Origin: Paenibacillus sp. UNC499MF
GTDB lineage: Bacteria; Bacillota; Bacilli; Paenibacillales; NBRC-103111
Length of the DNA stretch: 64,000 bases
Assembly: GCF_900107975.1 (NCBI RefSeq)
Contig: NZ_FNVF01000007.1
Coordinates: 255,616-319,615, forward strand
Direction of reading: 5' to 3'
Both the position numbers and the translations under genes were made by a program. The notes below the pieces were generated by a model that saw nothing but the letters and a program-made list of their open reading frames with translations, made no database searches and was not told the origin of the DNA. Shown one piece after another: positions 35,261-43,908 of the stretch. Numbering within the stretch: position 1 is the stretch's first letter; the number at the start of each line of letters is the position of its first letter.

Positions 35261-36154
35261 TCAAGTCACGCCGTGCTCCTGAGGCGTCTCCAGGCTGCCG
35301 AGCTTGCCGTCGCGGTATTCGCGGGGAGAGAGGCCCATCCGCGCCCGGAAGGTCCGGTGGAAGTAGGAGTAGCTGTGGAAGCCGCAGGACTCCGCAGCCT
35401 GCTCCAGCGTCATCGCACCGAAGCGGATGCGCTCGCATGCCATCGAGATCCGCACTTCGATGGCGTAATCCATGACGGACTGGCCGAACGTTTCGCGGAA
35501 CAGGTGACCCGCGCGCGAGGTGCTTAGTCCGACGTGGTCGGCCAGATCCTGCAGCGTGAAAGCTTCCGAGGCGTTCTGCTCGATGTACGTTTTCATCCGC
35601 TGGACCATATAAGAGAAGCGCGGCTTCTGGGGAAACGACCCCAGATCCGTAAGATCGCCGATGACGCGGTCCAGCGACAGGCAGAGCACGCGAACGAGAT
35701 AGTCGCCGATCTCTTGCAGATTATCGTGCAGCCGGCGGCGTTCGCGGAAAATTTCCCGCCAGACGTTCAGCCAGCTGTCGTCGAGGCCGACCCGGATGAT
35801 GCCGGGTCTTTTAAACCGCTCCCACCAGGCATCCATCCAGCTTCCGCTGCACATCAGATAATAATCGCCGCTGTACACGGTACCGGCCTCCGGCGGCGAA
35901 GTTTCATGCTGGCTGCCGATGCGAAGCTCATAGGCGTCTCCGGGGCGGTACAGCAGAAGATCGCCCGGCTCTGCGGTTACGTAGCGGCCTTCCTGCCAAA
36001 CTTGACAGGTGCCTTCCGTCTGAAGACGCAGCAGATAGTATTGGATTCCGTCCCGCTGATTGGAGACGAAAGGCTTGCGGTGCACCGAATAACCGGCGGA
36101 CAAAATATGGACCTCATCTTTTACGGCTGACGCCGGGTCCTGAATTCCTGTCAC
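35261..36154 (-). CDS. AraC family transcriptional regulator with cupin domain
   Basis: The 297-residue protein has an N-terminal cupin-like ligand domain (about 15-130, VTAEPGDLLLYRPGDAYEL) and a C-terminal AraC double helix-turn-helix (about 190-290, TLQDLADHVGLSTSRAGHLFRE and CGFHSYSYFHRTFRARMG). Divergent from the sugar-isomerase gene, so it probably controls that gene in response to a sugar or sugar derivative. The start is a GTG with AAGGAACG upstream. Confidence 0.9.
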   Translation of the reverse strand: MTGIQDPASAVKDEVHILSAGYSVHRKPFVSNQRDGIQYYLLRLQTEGTCQVWQEGRYVTAEPGDLLLYRPGDAYELRIGSQHETSPPEAGTVYSGDYYLMCSGSWMDAWWERFKRPGIIRVGLDDSWLNVWREIFRERRRLHDNLQEIGDYLVRVLCLSLDRVIGDLTDLGSFPQKPRFSYMVQRMKTYIEQNASEAFTLQDLADHVGLSTSRAGHLFRETFGQSVMDYAIEVRISMACERIRFGAMTLEQAAESCGFHSYSYFHRTFRARMGLSPREYRDGKLGSLETPQEHGVT

Positions 36155-36326
36155 GAGGCATCGTTCCTTTTTGATAATTTAGCAAAATAGTTCATGTTCC
36201 GCGTAGATCATTCATTCTCATTATAAACGAGGTATGGTATCAATAGAAGGAGAGGTTTTTTAAACGGAGGGAAGCATTTCCCTTCCGGCATTTCCATAAC
36301 CCAGGACAGAGGAAAGGTGATCGAAG

Positions 36327-37085
36327 ATGACAAAGATCGGAATTGGCGTGCAGTTATACACCCTGCGTTCGGAAACGGAGAAGGACTTCAGAGGCTCCTT
36401 GCGGAAAGTGGCGGAGCTCGGGTATGAAGGGGTAGAATTTGCCGGTTACGGAGGGCTTGCTCCCCGTGAATTGAGTGAACTTCTGAAAGAACTGAACCTG
36501 ACTTCGGTCGGCAGTCATGTGGGCATTCACCGTCTTCAGGAAAACCTGGATGAAGAAATCGAAATGAACGTGGCCATCGGCAGCAAGTATGTCGCCTGCC
36601 CGGGCTGGTTCCCGCCTGAGCGCACCGAGGAAGGCTTCCGTGAGATCGTGGAGATTCTCAAGGAGAGCAGCCGCCGTTTCGCGGAACACGGAATCGCCTT
36701 CGGATATCACAATCATTCGTTCGAGTTTGAAGAAAAAATCGGCGGTCAGACCATGTTTGACGCATTTTTTTCCGCTCTTCCCGAGAATGAGTTGTTCGTG
36801 GAGCTGGACGTGTGCTGGGCTCATAACGCCGGCTTCGATCCGATAGAGGTTATGAAGCAGTATGCGGGAAGAACGCCGCTTCTTCACGTGAAGGACCTGC
36901 GCCGGGAAGACGGCAAGCTGCTCACGGTAGAGCTGGGTACAGGCGAAGTCGACCTGAAGCCGGTTCTGGCCGCCGCCGGAGAAATCGGCACGAAGTGGTT
37001 CATCGTGGAGCAGGACGAGTGCCAGAATCCGCCGTTTGAAAGTATTGCCGCAAGCCGGGAGTGGCTGCGCCAAAACTACCGTTAA
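36327..37085 (+). CDS. Sugar phosphate isomerase/epimerase (TIM-barrel family)
   Basis: The 252-residue AP-endonuclease-2-like TIM barrel is typical of sugar isomerases and epimerases in carbohydrate breakdown (IolE/IolH/hydroxypyruvate isomerase-like). Visible metal-binding type residues lie in FGYHNHSFEFEE, ELDVCWAHNAGFDP and LLHVKDLR. The substrate is unknown. It is the target of the divergent AraC gene by position. Confidence 0.88.
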   Translation: MTKIGIGVQLYTLRSETEKDFRGSLRKVAELGYEGVEFAGYGGLAPRELSELLKELNLTSVGSHVGIHRLQENLDEEIEMNVAIGSKYVACPGWFPPERTEEGFREIVEILKESSRRFAEHGIAFGYHNHSFEFEEKIGGQTMFDAFFSALPENELFVELDVCWAHNAGFDPIEVMKQYAGRTPLLHVKDLRREDGKLLTVELGTGEVDLKPVLAAAGEIGTKWFIVEQDECQNPPFESIAASREWLRQNYR

Positions 37086-37120
37086 GCCGTTAACCCGCCG
37101 TCCGCCCGGCGGTGCAGGAA

Positions 37121-37154
37121 GAGCATTTCCCCGAATGGGAAATGCTCTTTTTTT
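37121..37154 (+). terminator. Terminator after the sugar-isomerase gene
   Basis: GAGCATTTCCC / GGGAAATGCTC with a five-base loop is followed by seven T residues. Confidence 0.9.
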
Positions 37155-37244
37155 GTATGTAATGACAGAGAAGGATTTGCCGGTACGAACACCTGAGCAG
37201 GAAATAGCTTTCCGCGCGGGAGAAATCCTGTTACAATGAAAATG

Positions 37245-37280
37245 ATTGTAAACCTTTATTTTATTTATAAGGTTAACAAT
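37245..37280. promoter_or_regulatory. BirA (biotin repressor) operator
   Basis: ATTGTAAACC is separated by 16 AT-rich bases from GGTTAACAAT, the form of the Bacillus BirA site (arms TTGTTAACC / GGTTAACAA). It lies just past a TACAAT -10 hexamer (37232-37237), with a weak TTTCCG 17 bases before that. BirA with biotinyl-AMP would therefore block bioB transcription when biotin is plentiful. Confidence 0.82.
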
Positions 37281-37359
37281 TAGCGGCAAGCTGAATTTAC
37301 AAACCGAAAATTCGGATATTTATTCAACTTTTCTTTTGGCAGGAAAGGACGTGCTGAGC

Positions 37360-38379
37360 ATGCATACGGAACAACAAACGGCCGGGGGAACAGGAACCTT
37401 GTCCAGATGGGAGCACTACGCGGACAAGGCGCTTCGGGGTGACAAGCTGGAGACGGAAGAGGCGCTGACCATACTCCGGGCCGACGACGATGAGCTGCTG
37501 CCCCTTATGCAGGCGGCTTTCCGTGTACGCAAGCATTATTACGGACGCAAGGTGAAGCTCAATCTCATCATTAATGCGAAAAGCGGACTGTGCCCGGAGG
37601 ACTGCGGTTACTGCTCCCAATCCATCGTGTCGAAGGCTCCGATTACGAAGTACCCGCTTCTGGAGAAGAACGTTCTGATCGAGGGAGCGCGGAAAGCGCT
37701 GGAGATGAAAGTGGGCACCTACTGCATCGTGGCCAGCGGCAAAGGACCGACTAACCGCGAGCTGGATCAGGTGATTGAAGCTGTACAGACGATCAAAGGG
37801 GAAATGCCCCTGAAAATTTGCGCCTGTCTGGGCATTTTATCGGATGAGCAGGCCGTACGCCTGAAAGAAGCAGGGGTGGACCGCTATAACCACAATCTCA
37901 ACACGAGCGCTTCCCATTTCGCAAAAATTACGTCCACGCATACATACGAGGACCGGGTCAGGACGGTAGAGCAGGCGAAGCAGGCGGGAATGTCGCCCTG
38001 TTCCGGAATTATTGCGGGAATGGGCGAGTCGGACGAGGAACTGGCGGAGATGGCCTTCGCGCTGCGCGAACTGGATGCGGACTCCATTCCCGTCAACTTC
38101 CTGAACCCGATTCCCGGCACACCGCTGGCGGACCGACGGAGCCTGAATCCGCGTCAGTGCCTCAAAATTCTCGCGCTCATGCGGCTGGTTTGCCCGGCAA
38201 AGGAAATCCGCATTGCCGGCGGCCGGGAAGTAAACCTGAAATCGCTGCAGCCTCTGGGTCTGTATGCGGCCAACTCCATTTTCCTGGGGGATTATCTGAC
38301 CACGGAAGGCCAGGAAGCCGGCGAAGACCACCGGATGCTGGAAGATCTCGGCTTCGAAATTGAAGTCTGCGCCTTGTAG
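37360..38379 (+). CDS. bioB: Biotin synthase
   Basis: BioB inserts sulfur into dethiobiotin by radical SAM chemistry. The 339-residue protein has the radical-SAM CxxxCxxC in LCPEDCGYCSQS (C78, C82, C85). The ligands of the second [2Fe-2S] cluster are expected in the YCIVASGKGP and CACLG region and an Arg in the last third. ATG 37360 is chosen because AGGAAAGG lies about 11 bases upstream; earlier GTG and TTG starts are less well placed. It stands alone with a BirA operator, with no other bio genes visible in the window. Confidence 0.95.
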   Translation: MHTEQQTAGGTGTLSRWEHYADKALRGDKLETEEALTILRADDDELLPLMQAAFRVRKHYYGRKVKLNLIINAKSGLCPEDCGYCSQSIVSKAPITKYPLLEKNVLIEGARKALEMKVGTYCIVASGKGPTNRELDQVIEAVQTIKGEMPLKICACLGILSDEQAVRLKEAGVDRYNHNLNTSASHFAKITSTHTYEDRVRTVEQAKQAGMSPCSGIIAGMGESDEELAEMAFALRELDADSIPVNFLNPIPGTPLADRRSLNPRQCLKILALMRLVCPAKEIRIAGGREVNLKSLQPLGLYAANSIFLGDYLTTEGQEAGEDHRMLEDLGFEIEVCAL

Positions 38380-38424
38380 GCCGGCCTCTTTAAGCCGATT
38401 AGCCGCATCGGAAAACAGAAAAAA

Positions 38425-38456
38425 AGCAGAAGGTCGGAAGACCCTCTGCTTTTTTT
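38425..38456 (+). terminator. Terminator after bioB
   Basis: AGCAGA-GGTC and GACC-TCTGCT pair with one bulged base on each side, and seven T residues follow. Confidence 0.85.
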
Positions 38457-38583
38457 GCATTTTTATACGAAATAGGCTTAATTGCATTGAATAGTATTAA
38501 TTTTCGTTGATCCGGCAAATGGGCGGACAAAGCGAAAGCGGATACAATTAGTCTATCGGCTAAGGCCGGAAAGGGGGGAGACA

Positions 38584-39552
38584 ATGGCACAAGTTGCAGT
38601 AGAAACCAGCGTAAGCAAAGAGGCGAAAAGCCCGTCGATATGGAAGCGTTTTTTCAAACAGTGGGATATTCAGCTCATGGTAATTCCAGGGATTGTGTTT
38701 CTTCTTATCTTCCATTACATTCCGATGTACGGAGTGTTGACCGCATTTAAAGATTATGATCTTTTCAACGGGTTTTTCGGAAGTCCTTGGGTAGGACTCA
38801 AGCATTTCAAAATGTTTTTCGAGTCTCCGGATTTTCCGAGGGTTATGAGGAACACAATCATGATCAGCTTGTTCAAGCTTTTGATCGCATTCCCGGCGCC
38901 TATCATCCTGGCCCTCATGCTGAACGAGGTCCGGAACAAACTTTTCAAAAACGTCGTACAAACGGTCACGTACCTGCCTCACTTCTTGTCCTGGGTTGTC
39001 GTAGCGGGCTTCGTGATGTCCTTCCTGTCCACGGATAACGGAAGTTTGAACATCGCTCTGCAGAAGCTGAGCATGATCGACGAACCGATCAATTTCCTGG
39101 CGATTCCGGAATATTTCTGGACGATCCTGATCTCCACGGGGATATGGAAAGATATCGGTTTCGGCTCGATCGTATACTTGGCGGCTATCGCGGGAATCGA
39201 TCCCGCTTTATACGAATCCGCCTCGATCGACGGAGCATCGCGTTTTAAACAAATCTATCTGATTACACTGCCTTGCATTTTCCCGGTCATTATGATTTTC
39301 CTCATTCTGCAGATCGGAAGTCTGATGAACGCGGGTGCCAACGGCGGCTACGAAGATATTCTCCTGCTCAGTGCGAATCCGGTTCTCAGGGAATACTCGG
39401 ATGTCCTCGATACGTTCGTTTACCGGACCGGTATTCAGAACCAGTTGTTCTCATACGCGACGGCAGTCGGATTGTTTAAAGCGGTAATCAGTATTGTTCT
39501 GCTGAGCGGCGCCAACCTTCTTGCCCGCAGAACGGGGCAAAGTCTATGGTAG
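38584..39552 (+). CDS. Carbohydrate ABC transporter permease (LplB type)
   Basis: The 322-residue inner-membrane permease has about six helices and the EAA-type loop ALYESASIDGASRFKQIYLITLP. It matches the LplB/YtcP-partner family that imports oligosaccharides in Bacillus and Paenibacillus. It works with the next permease and the lipoprotein. No ATPase gene lies nearby, so it probably uses a shared ATPase (MsmX-like). GGAAAGGGGGGAG precedes the ATG. Confidence 0.93.
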   Translation: MAQVAVETSVSKEAKSPSIWKRFFKQWDIQLMVIPGIVFLLIFHYIPMYGVLTAFKDYDLFNGFFGSPWVGLKHFKMFFESPDFPRVMRNTIMISLFKLLIAFPAPIILALMLNEVRNKLFKNVVQTVTYLPHFLSWVVVAGFVMSFLSTDNGSLNIALQKLSMIDEPINFLAIPEYFWTILISTGIWKDIGFGSIVYLAAIAGIDPALYESASIDGASRFKQIYLITLPCIFPVIMIFLILQIGSLMNAGANGGYEDILLLSANPVLREYSDVLDTFVYRTGIQNQLFSYATAVGLFKAVISIVLLSGANLLARRTGQSLW

Positions 39553-39577
39553 CTGGAGAAAGAAAGGCGGAAACAAC

Positions 39578-40474
39578 ATGTTGAGAGCAAACTTCGGGGA
39601 CCGGTTCATGACGGTCGTCATCTATACACTGCTGATATTTCTGGCCTTCATTACGCTGTATCCGTTCTGGAATTCGGTCGTCATTTCGTTCAACAGCGGC
39701 AAAGACACGATGATGGGCGGAATCACCTTCTGGCCTCGCGAGTTTACATTGGAAAACTACAACGTCGTTTTCGAAGACAAGAGGATCATTCAAGGCTTTC
39801 TGATCACGATCAGCCGTACCGTGGTAGGAACCGTTGTAGGCATTCTGGCGACTTCTCTCTTTGCCTACGGGTTGTCCAGACGAGGGCTTATCTTCCGCAA
39901 GTATTATATGGTGATGGCCGTGGTCACGATGTATTTCACCGGCGGTCTGATTCCGAACTTCCTGTTAATCCGCGGACTTGGCCTGATGGATACGTTCTGG
40001 GTCATGATCCTGCCGGTTATGATCAACGTCTGGAACATGATTATCTTCATGACGTTCTTCCGGAGTATTCCGGCAGGGCTTGAAGAAGCGGCTAAACTGG
40101 ACGGCTGCGGAACCTGGTCGGTATTTTTCCGGATCGTGCTTCCTTTGTCCGGCCCCGTTATCGCCACATTGGGACTGTTCACGGCGGTTCAGCACTGGAA
40201 CGAGTGGTTCCTGCCCAGCATCTATTTGAACAATACCGATTTGTATCCCGTACAAACGCTGCTGAGACAAATTTTGAACTCCAATATTATGTCGGAACAG
40301 CTTTCCAATCTGGACTCTGCGGCATTGACCCAACTGTCCAAGATGCAGTCGATTACGACGAAATCGTTGTCGATGGCGACGATGGTCGTTTCTACCCTGC
40401 CAGTTATGCTCATCTATCCGTTTGTTCAGAAATATTTCTCCAAAGGCGTTATGATCGGCTCCCTCAAGGAGTAG
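39578..40474 (+). CDS. Carbohydrate ABC transporter permease (YtcP/LplC type)
   Basis: The 298-residue second permease has about six helices and the EAA loop GLEEAAKLDGCGTWSVFFRIVLP. It starts at ATG 39578 after GAAAGGCGG, 25 bp past the first permease. With its partner it forms the membrane channel for a complex sugar or oligosaccharide. Confidence 0.93.
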   Translation: MLRANFGDRFMTVVIYTLLIFLAFITLYPFWNSVVISFNSGKDTMMGGITFWPREFTLENYNVVFEDKRIIQGFLITISRTVVGTVVGILATSLFAYGLSRRGLIFRKYYMVMAVVTMYFTGGLIPNFLLIRGLGLMDTFWVMILPVMINVWNMIIFMTFFRSIPAGLEEAAKLDGCGTWSVFFRIVLPLSGPVIATLGLFTAVQHWNEWFLPSIYLNNTDLYPVQTLLRQILNSNIMSEQLSNLDSAALTQLSKMQSITTKSLSMATMVVSTLPVMLIYPFVQKYFSKGVMIGSLKE

Positions 40475-40494
40475 ATCTTCGCTTTTCGAACAGA

Positions 40495-40509
40495 ATGTAA
40501 GCGCAACCA
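40495..40509 (+). promoter_or_regulatory. Candidate CcpA (cre) site upstream of the binding-protein gene
   Basis: ATGTAAGCGCAACCA matches WTGNAANCGNWNNCW at all constrained positions. It lies about 26 bases before a TATAAT (40536-40541), so it covers the -35 region. This predicts repression of the lipoprotein gene when preferred sugars are present. Confidence 0.55.
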
Positions 40510-40564
40510 CGTGCAACACGATTGACCACATAGATTATAATATCGATTAAAGGGAGTGTCACAA

Positions 40565-42202
40565 ATGGCAAAATGGAAAAAAGGGGTCTCGCTCACGCTC
40601 ATTACCGTGCTGTCTTCCATCGCGGTGCTTAGCGGCTGCAGCAGCGACAAGCCGGCTGCTTCGGATACCGGCAAACCAGGTACCACTCAATCGACCGGGG
40701 TCAAGTTCGGCGAGCAGCAGCTCGACGTAAGCTTCTACGGCAACTATGACTGGTTTACAATGCCGGTATGGGGCCAGGATCTCGCTACAAAATGGGTAAA
40801 AGAAAACAAGAAAGTCAACGTAACGGGCGTACCTAACGGCGGCAACGCCGAGCAGAAGTTCAATACGCTGATGGCTTCCAAAGAACTGCCCGATGTCATC
40901 TGGCTGGAGCGCGGAGCCCAGGTAGAGAAGCTGCGTGCGGCAGGCATGCTGGTGTCTTTCGACGAATACCTCGACAAATATCCTAACCTGAAGAAGTGGG
41001 CGGGAGAAGCGACCCTCAACATGCTGCGCTCCAGCGACGGCAAGCTCTATCAGTTCCCGAACTGGTATACGCAGCGTCCTGCAGGCAACGCGGGTTATAT
41101 GATCAACCTGAAAATTTACAAAGAACTGGGCGAGCCGAAGCTCGAAACGTTCGATGATCTGTATGCTTACCTGAAACAAGTGAAAGCGAAATATCCGGAC
41201 GTGATTCCGTTCGATTCCGGCGTGCAGGCTCAGAACGTTGAGATTATGTACCCTGGCTTCGCCAACGATCATCCGGTTACGAACATCTCCATGCGTGCCG
41301 TTCCGGAAGGCAACGAGCTGAAATCGATCTTTGCGGATCCGGTTTACCGGGAGTCTCTGACTTACGCAAGCAAGCTTTTCCGTGAAAAATTGATTTCTCA
41401 AGACGTATTGACTCAAACGAAAGACCAGATCGACGAGAAAGTGAACAACGGTAAAGTTGCCGTTATGGCCGCTTCCAGCGTGACGGAATTCGGTTCCAAA
41501 GGTACGACGGCTCTTCAAACCAAAGATCCGAACCACCCTGGCTACCAAATGATCTGGCCGGTTCATAAAGAAGGCGTAGACAAAACCAAAGTATTCCCTG
41601 GACACTACGCGACACTCGGCTGGAACGTAAACGTCATTACGAAGAGCGCGAAAAATCCGGAAGCGATCTTTGCCTTCCTCGATTGGATGACCGGAGAAGA
41701 AGGTCAGCGCGTTATGTTCTGGGGTCCTGAAGGCGAATACTGGAAGGGCGTAGACGACAAAGGCACGCCTAAATTCACGGACAAATACTACAGTGACGCA
41801 ACCGGACGCGCCAAGCTGATGGATTCTCTCGTCAACCTGCAATGGGTCGGCAACACGACCTACATCGATACGGCCAAGACCGATATCGAGCTGAAGCTTC
41901 CTCCTGAAAAGCAAAGCTGGGAAACACGCAACCAGACTCAAGTGGCATGGAAAACCGTATTCAACCGTACGGAATTCGTAAACCTTGACCCGGCTGCGAA
42001 CACGGAAGAAGGTATGGTTCAACAGCGCGTCAGAGATATTTTCATCGAATCCCGTGCAAAAGCTCTCTTCGCGAAAAGCGATGCCGAAGTAACATCCATC
42101 TTGGATAAAGCGGAAAAAGACGCTCAAGCTGCCGGATACGCCAAACTGCTGAAATACCAAACGGAACGCTGGCAGGAAAACAAGAAGAAAATCGGCAAAT
42201 AA
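40565..42202 (+). CDS. Extracellular sugar-binding lipoprotein (ABC importer)
   Basis: The 545-residue lipoprotein has a signal peptide ending in LSGC (Cys about residue 23). Its long mature domain is of the LipO/YtcQ type, and the block WYTQRPAGNAGYMINLKIYKEL is typical. It captures a sugar for the two permeases just upstream. The usual start at ATG 40565 follows AAAGGGAGTG. The gene has its own promoter-like TATAAT and a cre-like site, so it may be expressed more strongly than the permeases. Confidence 0.92.
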   Translation: MAKWKKGVSLTLITVLSSIAVLSGCSSDKPAASDTGKPGTTQSTGVKFGEQQLDVSFYGNYDWFTMPVWGQDLATKWVKENKKVNVTGVPNGGNAEQKFNTLMASKELPDVIWLERGAQVEKLRAAGMLVSFDEYLDKYPNLKKWAGEATLNMLRSSDGKLYQFPNWYTQRPAGNAGYMINLKIYKELGEPKLETFDDLYAYLKQVKAKYPDVIPFDSGVQAQNVEIMYPGFANDHPVTNISMRAVPEGNELKSIFADPVYRESLTYASKLFREKLISQDVLTQTKDQIDEKVNNGKVAVMAASSVTEFGSKGTTALQTKDPNHPGYQMIWPVHKEGVDKTKVFPGHYATLGWNVNVITKSAKNPEAIFAFLDWMTGEEGQRVMFWGPEGEYWKGVDDKGTPKFTDKYYSDATGRAKLMDSLVNLQWVGNTTYIDTAKTDIELKLPPEKQSWETRNQTQVAWKTVFNRTEFVNLDPAANTEEGMVQQRVRDIFIESRAKALFAKSDAEVTSILDKAEKDAQAAGYAKLLKYQTERWQENKKKIGK

Positions 42203-42242
42203 GAAGATCATTGGAAATTTAATGCCGCCTAGGCGGGCAGAA

Positions 42243-42271
42243 GAGGTATACTTGGGGTATACCTCTTTTGC
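42243..42271 (+). terminator. Terminator between the binding-protein and regulator genes
   Basis: AAGAGGTATAC / GTATACCTCTT forms an 11-bp hairpin with a five-base loop, followed by four T residues. It may let the transporter be expressed above the two-component genes. Confidence 0.75.
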
Positions 42272-42295
42272 TATTCGCCGGGAAAGGAGAACAAC

Positions 42296-43867
42296 ATGTA
42301 TAACGTGCTGCTGGCAGATGATGAAATATTGGACCTGGAGGGCATGCAGACTTTTATCCCTTGGGAGCGTCTCGGTCTTCATGTGGTCGGGGCAGTCAAT
42401 AACGGCTTCGATGCCGTAAGGGTTATGGAACAGGAGAAGGTCGATATCCTTGTAACCGACGTAAGGATGCCGAGCATGACCGGTCTGGAGCTGGCCCGTA
42501 AGGCGCTGGAGCGGCATACGGGACTGCGGGTTATTTTCGTTAGCGGGCATCAGGATTTCGGCTATGTTAAGGAAGCGCTTTCTCTAAAAGCTTGCAGCTA
42601 TGTGCTGAAGCCCATGGACGATAACGAGCTGATCCAATCGCTCGAAACGATAATCGGAGATCTCAACCGCGAACAAAAGCGCCGCAAAACGGAACGGGCC
42701 TTCGAGCAGATGAGACCGATCGTGCACAATGAATATGTGTTTCGTTTGCTGGAAGGCACGGCAGGCCGGCAGGAGCTCGATGACTTGCTGACCGAGGAAG
42801 GTCTGGAACCGATCCGCTATCCCATCCGGGCCGCGGTTTTGGAAACCGACGATCTGTCGTGGAAGCTGAATCCGTATACGGCCAAGGAACGCCAGGATAT
42901 GCTTAACGATTTCGGCGGACAAATCATGGATTTGTGCCGGCCGCGCGGAATTACCCATATGTGCCGGATTACGAAGCAGCGCCTGGGCCTGCTGGTTACG
43001 GCCGATGAGAAGGGGAACAAAGAGCTTCAGGAAGTGATCGCTTACGTCAAGGAGCATTTTCCTTTCACGATTACGATCGGGCTCGGCAACCCGGCCGGCG
43101 ATCCGGCGTCTCTGCAGGAGTCTTACCGCGAGGCGCTCGCCGCTCTCGACGCCAAGATGTTCTACGGCAAAGCGAAGATTATCGAGACCCGTGAAATTCC
43201 GAAGGAAGAAATCGCCGACGCCAAGCAATTGGAATTCCGGCTCGACGCTTTGTTCAACGCGATGGTCAAATATGACCTGGTCGGCATTCATGATGAAATC
43301 GACCGGCTGTTTAACGTGGCGGTTTGTCTGCGGTCGCGTTTTACGATCCATAACTTCGCCACGTACCTGATCGTCAAGCTGGACGGCTATCTCCAGACGA
43401 GAAACGAGCAGTTGTTTACGCTGCTGGGGATGGAGCTGCAAAACCTTGATATTTTGCTGCAATTTGAAACCATTGAGGACATACGCAGCTGGATGCGCCG
43501 CATGCTTTTTGAAATTTCGGAGAAGTTGAACATGGGAAATCAGAGCAAAAACCGCAAGCTGATCCGCGATATGATGGAGTATATCAAGGAACGGCTGCAG
43601 GAGAATGTGACGCTTCGCGACGTGGCGGACCGCTTTTCTTTTTCCCCGAACTATTTAGGCCATGTGTTTAAAGAAGAAACCGGCCAAAATTTCAGCGATT
43701 ACGTGATTGCGCTGCGGATGGAAAAGGCGAAGGAGCTTCTGGGCGATCCGACGCTTAAAATCTATGAGGTGGCGGACCGGATCGGCTACAGGTATCTGCC
43801 TTATTTCAGCCGGCAGTTCAAGGAAACGTTCGGCATGACCCCCATGCAGTTCAGAAGAAACCACTAA
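42296..43867 (+). CDS. Response regulator with AraC-type DNA-binding domain (YesN type)
   Basis: The 523-residue protein has an N-terminal receiver domain (1-120) with the phospho-acceptor Asp55 in ILVTDVRMP and Lys in YVLKPMDDNE. A middle region (about 150-410) is followed by an AraC helix-turn-helix at the C-terminus (about 425-520, LRDVADRFSFSPNYLGHVFKEETGQNF given in part). It should activate the sugar-transport genes upstream. Partner of the kinase that follows. Confidence 0.93.
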   Translation: MYNVLLADDEILDLEGMQTFIPWERLGLHVVGAVNNGFDAVRVMEQEKVDILVTDVRMPSMTGLELARKALERHTGLRVIFVSGHQDFGYVKEALSLKACSYVLKPMDDNELIQSLETIIGDLNREQKRRKTERAFEQMRPIVHNEYVFRLLEGTAGRQELDDLLTEEGLEPIRYPIRAAVLETDDLSWKLNPYTAKERQDMLNDFGGQIMDLCRPRGITHMCRITKQRLGLLVTADEKGNKELQEVIAYVKEHFPFTITIGLGNPAGDPASLQESYREALAALDAKMFYGKAKIIETREIPKEEIADAKQLEFRLDALFNAMVKYDLVGIHDEIDRLFNVAVCLRSRFTIHNFATYLIVKLDGYLQTRNEQLFTLLGMELQNLDILLQFETIEDIRSWMRRMLFEISEKLNMGNQSKNRKLIRDMMEYIKERLQENVTLRDVADRFSFSPNYLGHVFKEETGQNFSDYVIALRMEKAKELLGDPTLKIYEVADRIGYRYLPYFSRQFKETFGMTPMQFRRNH

Positions 43868-43908
43868 CAGCGGAATGCACCCCGGGTGCAGGAAAGGGGC
43901 CGGAACGG

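Noticed and set aside
40559..42550. 663-codon minus-strand frame over the sugar-binding lipoprotein
   Set aside because: Shadow of a clear lipoprotein gene with a lipobox and family pattern.
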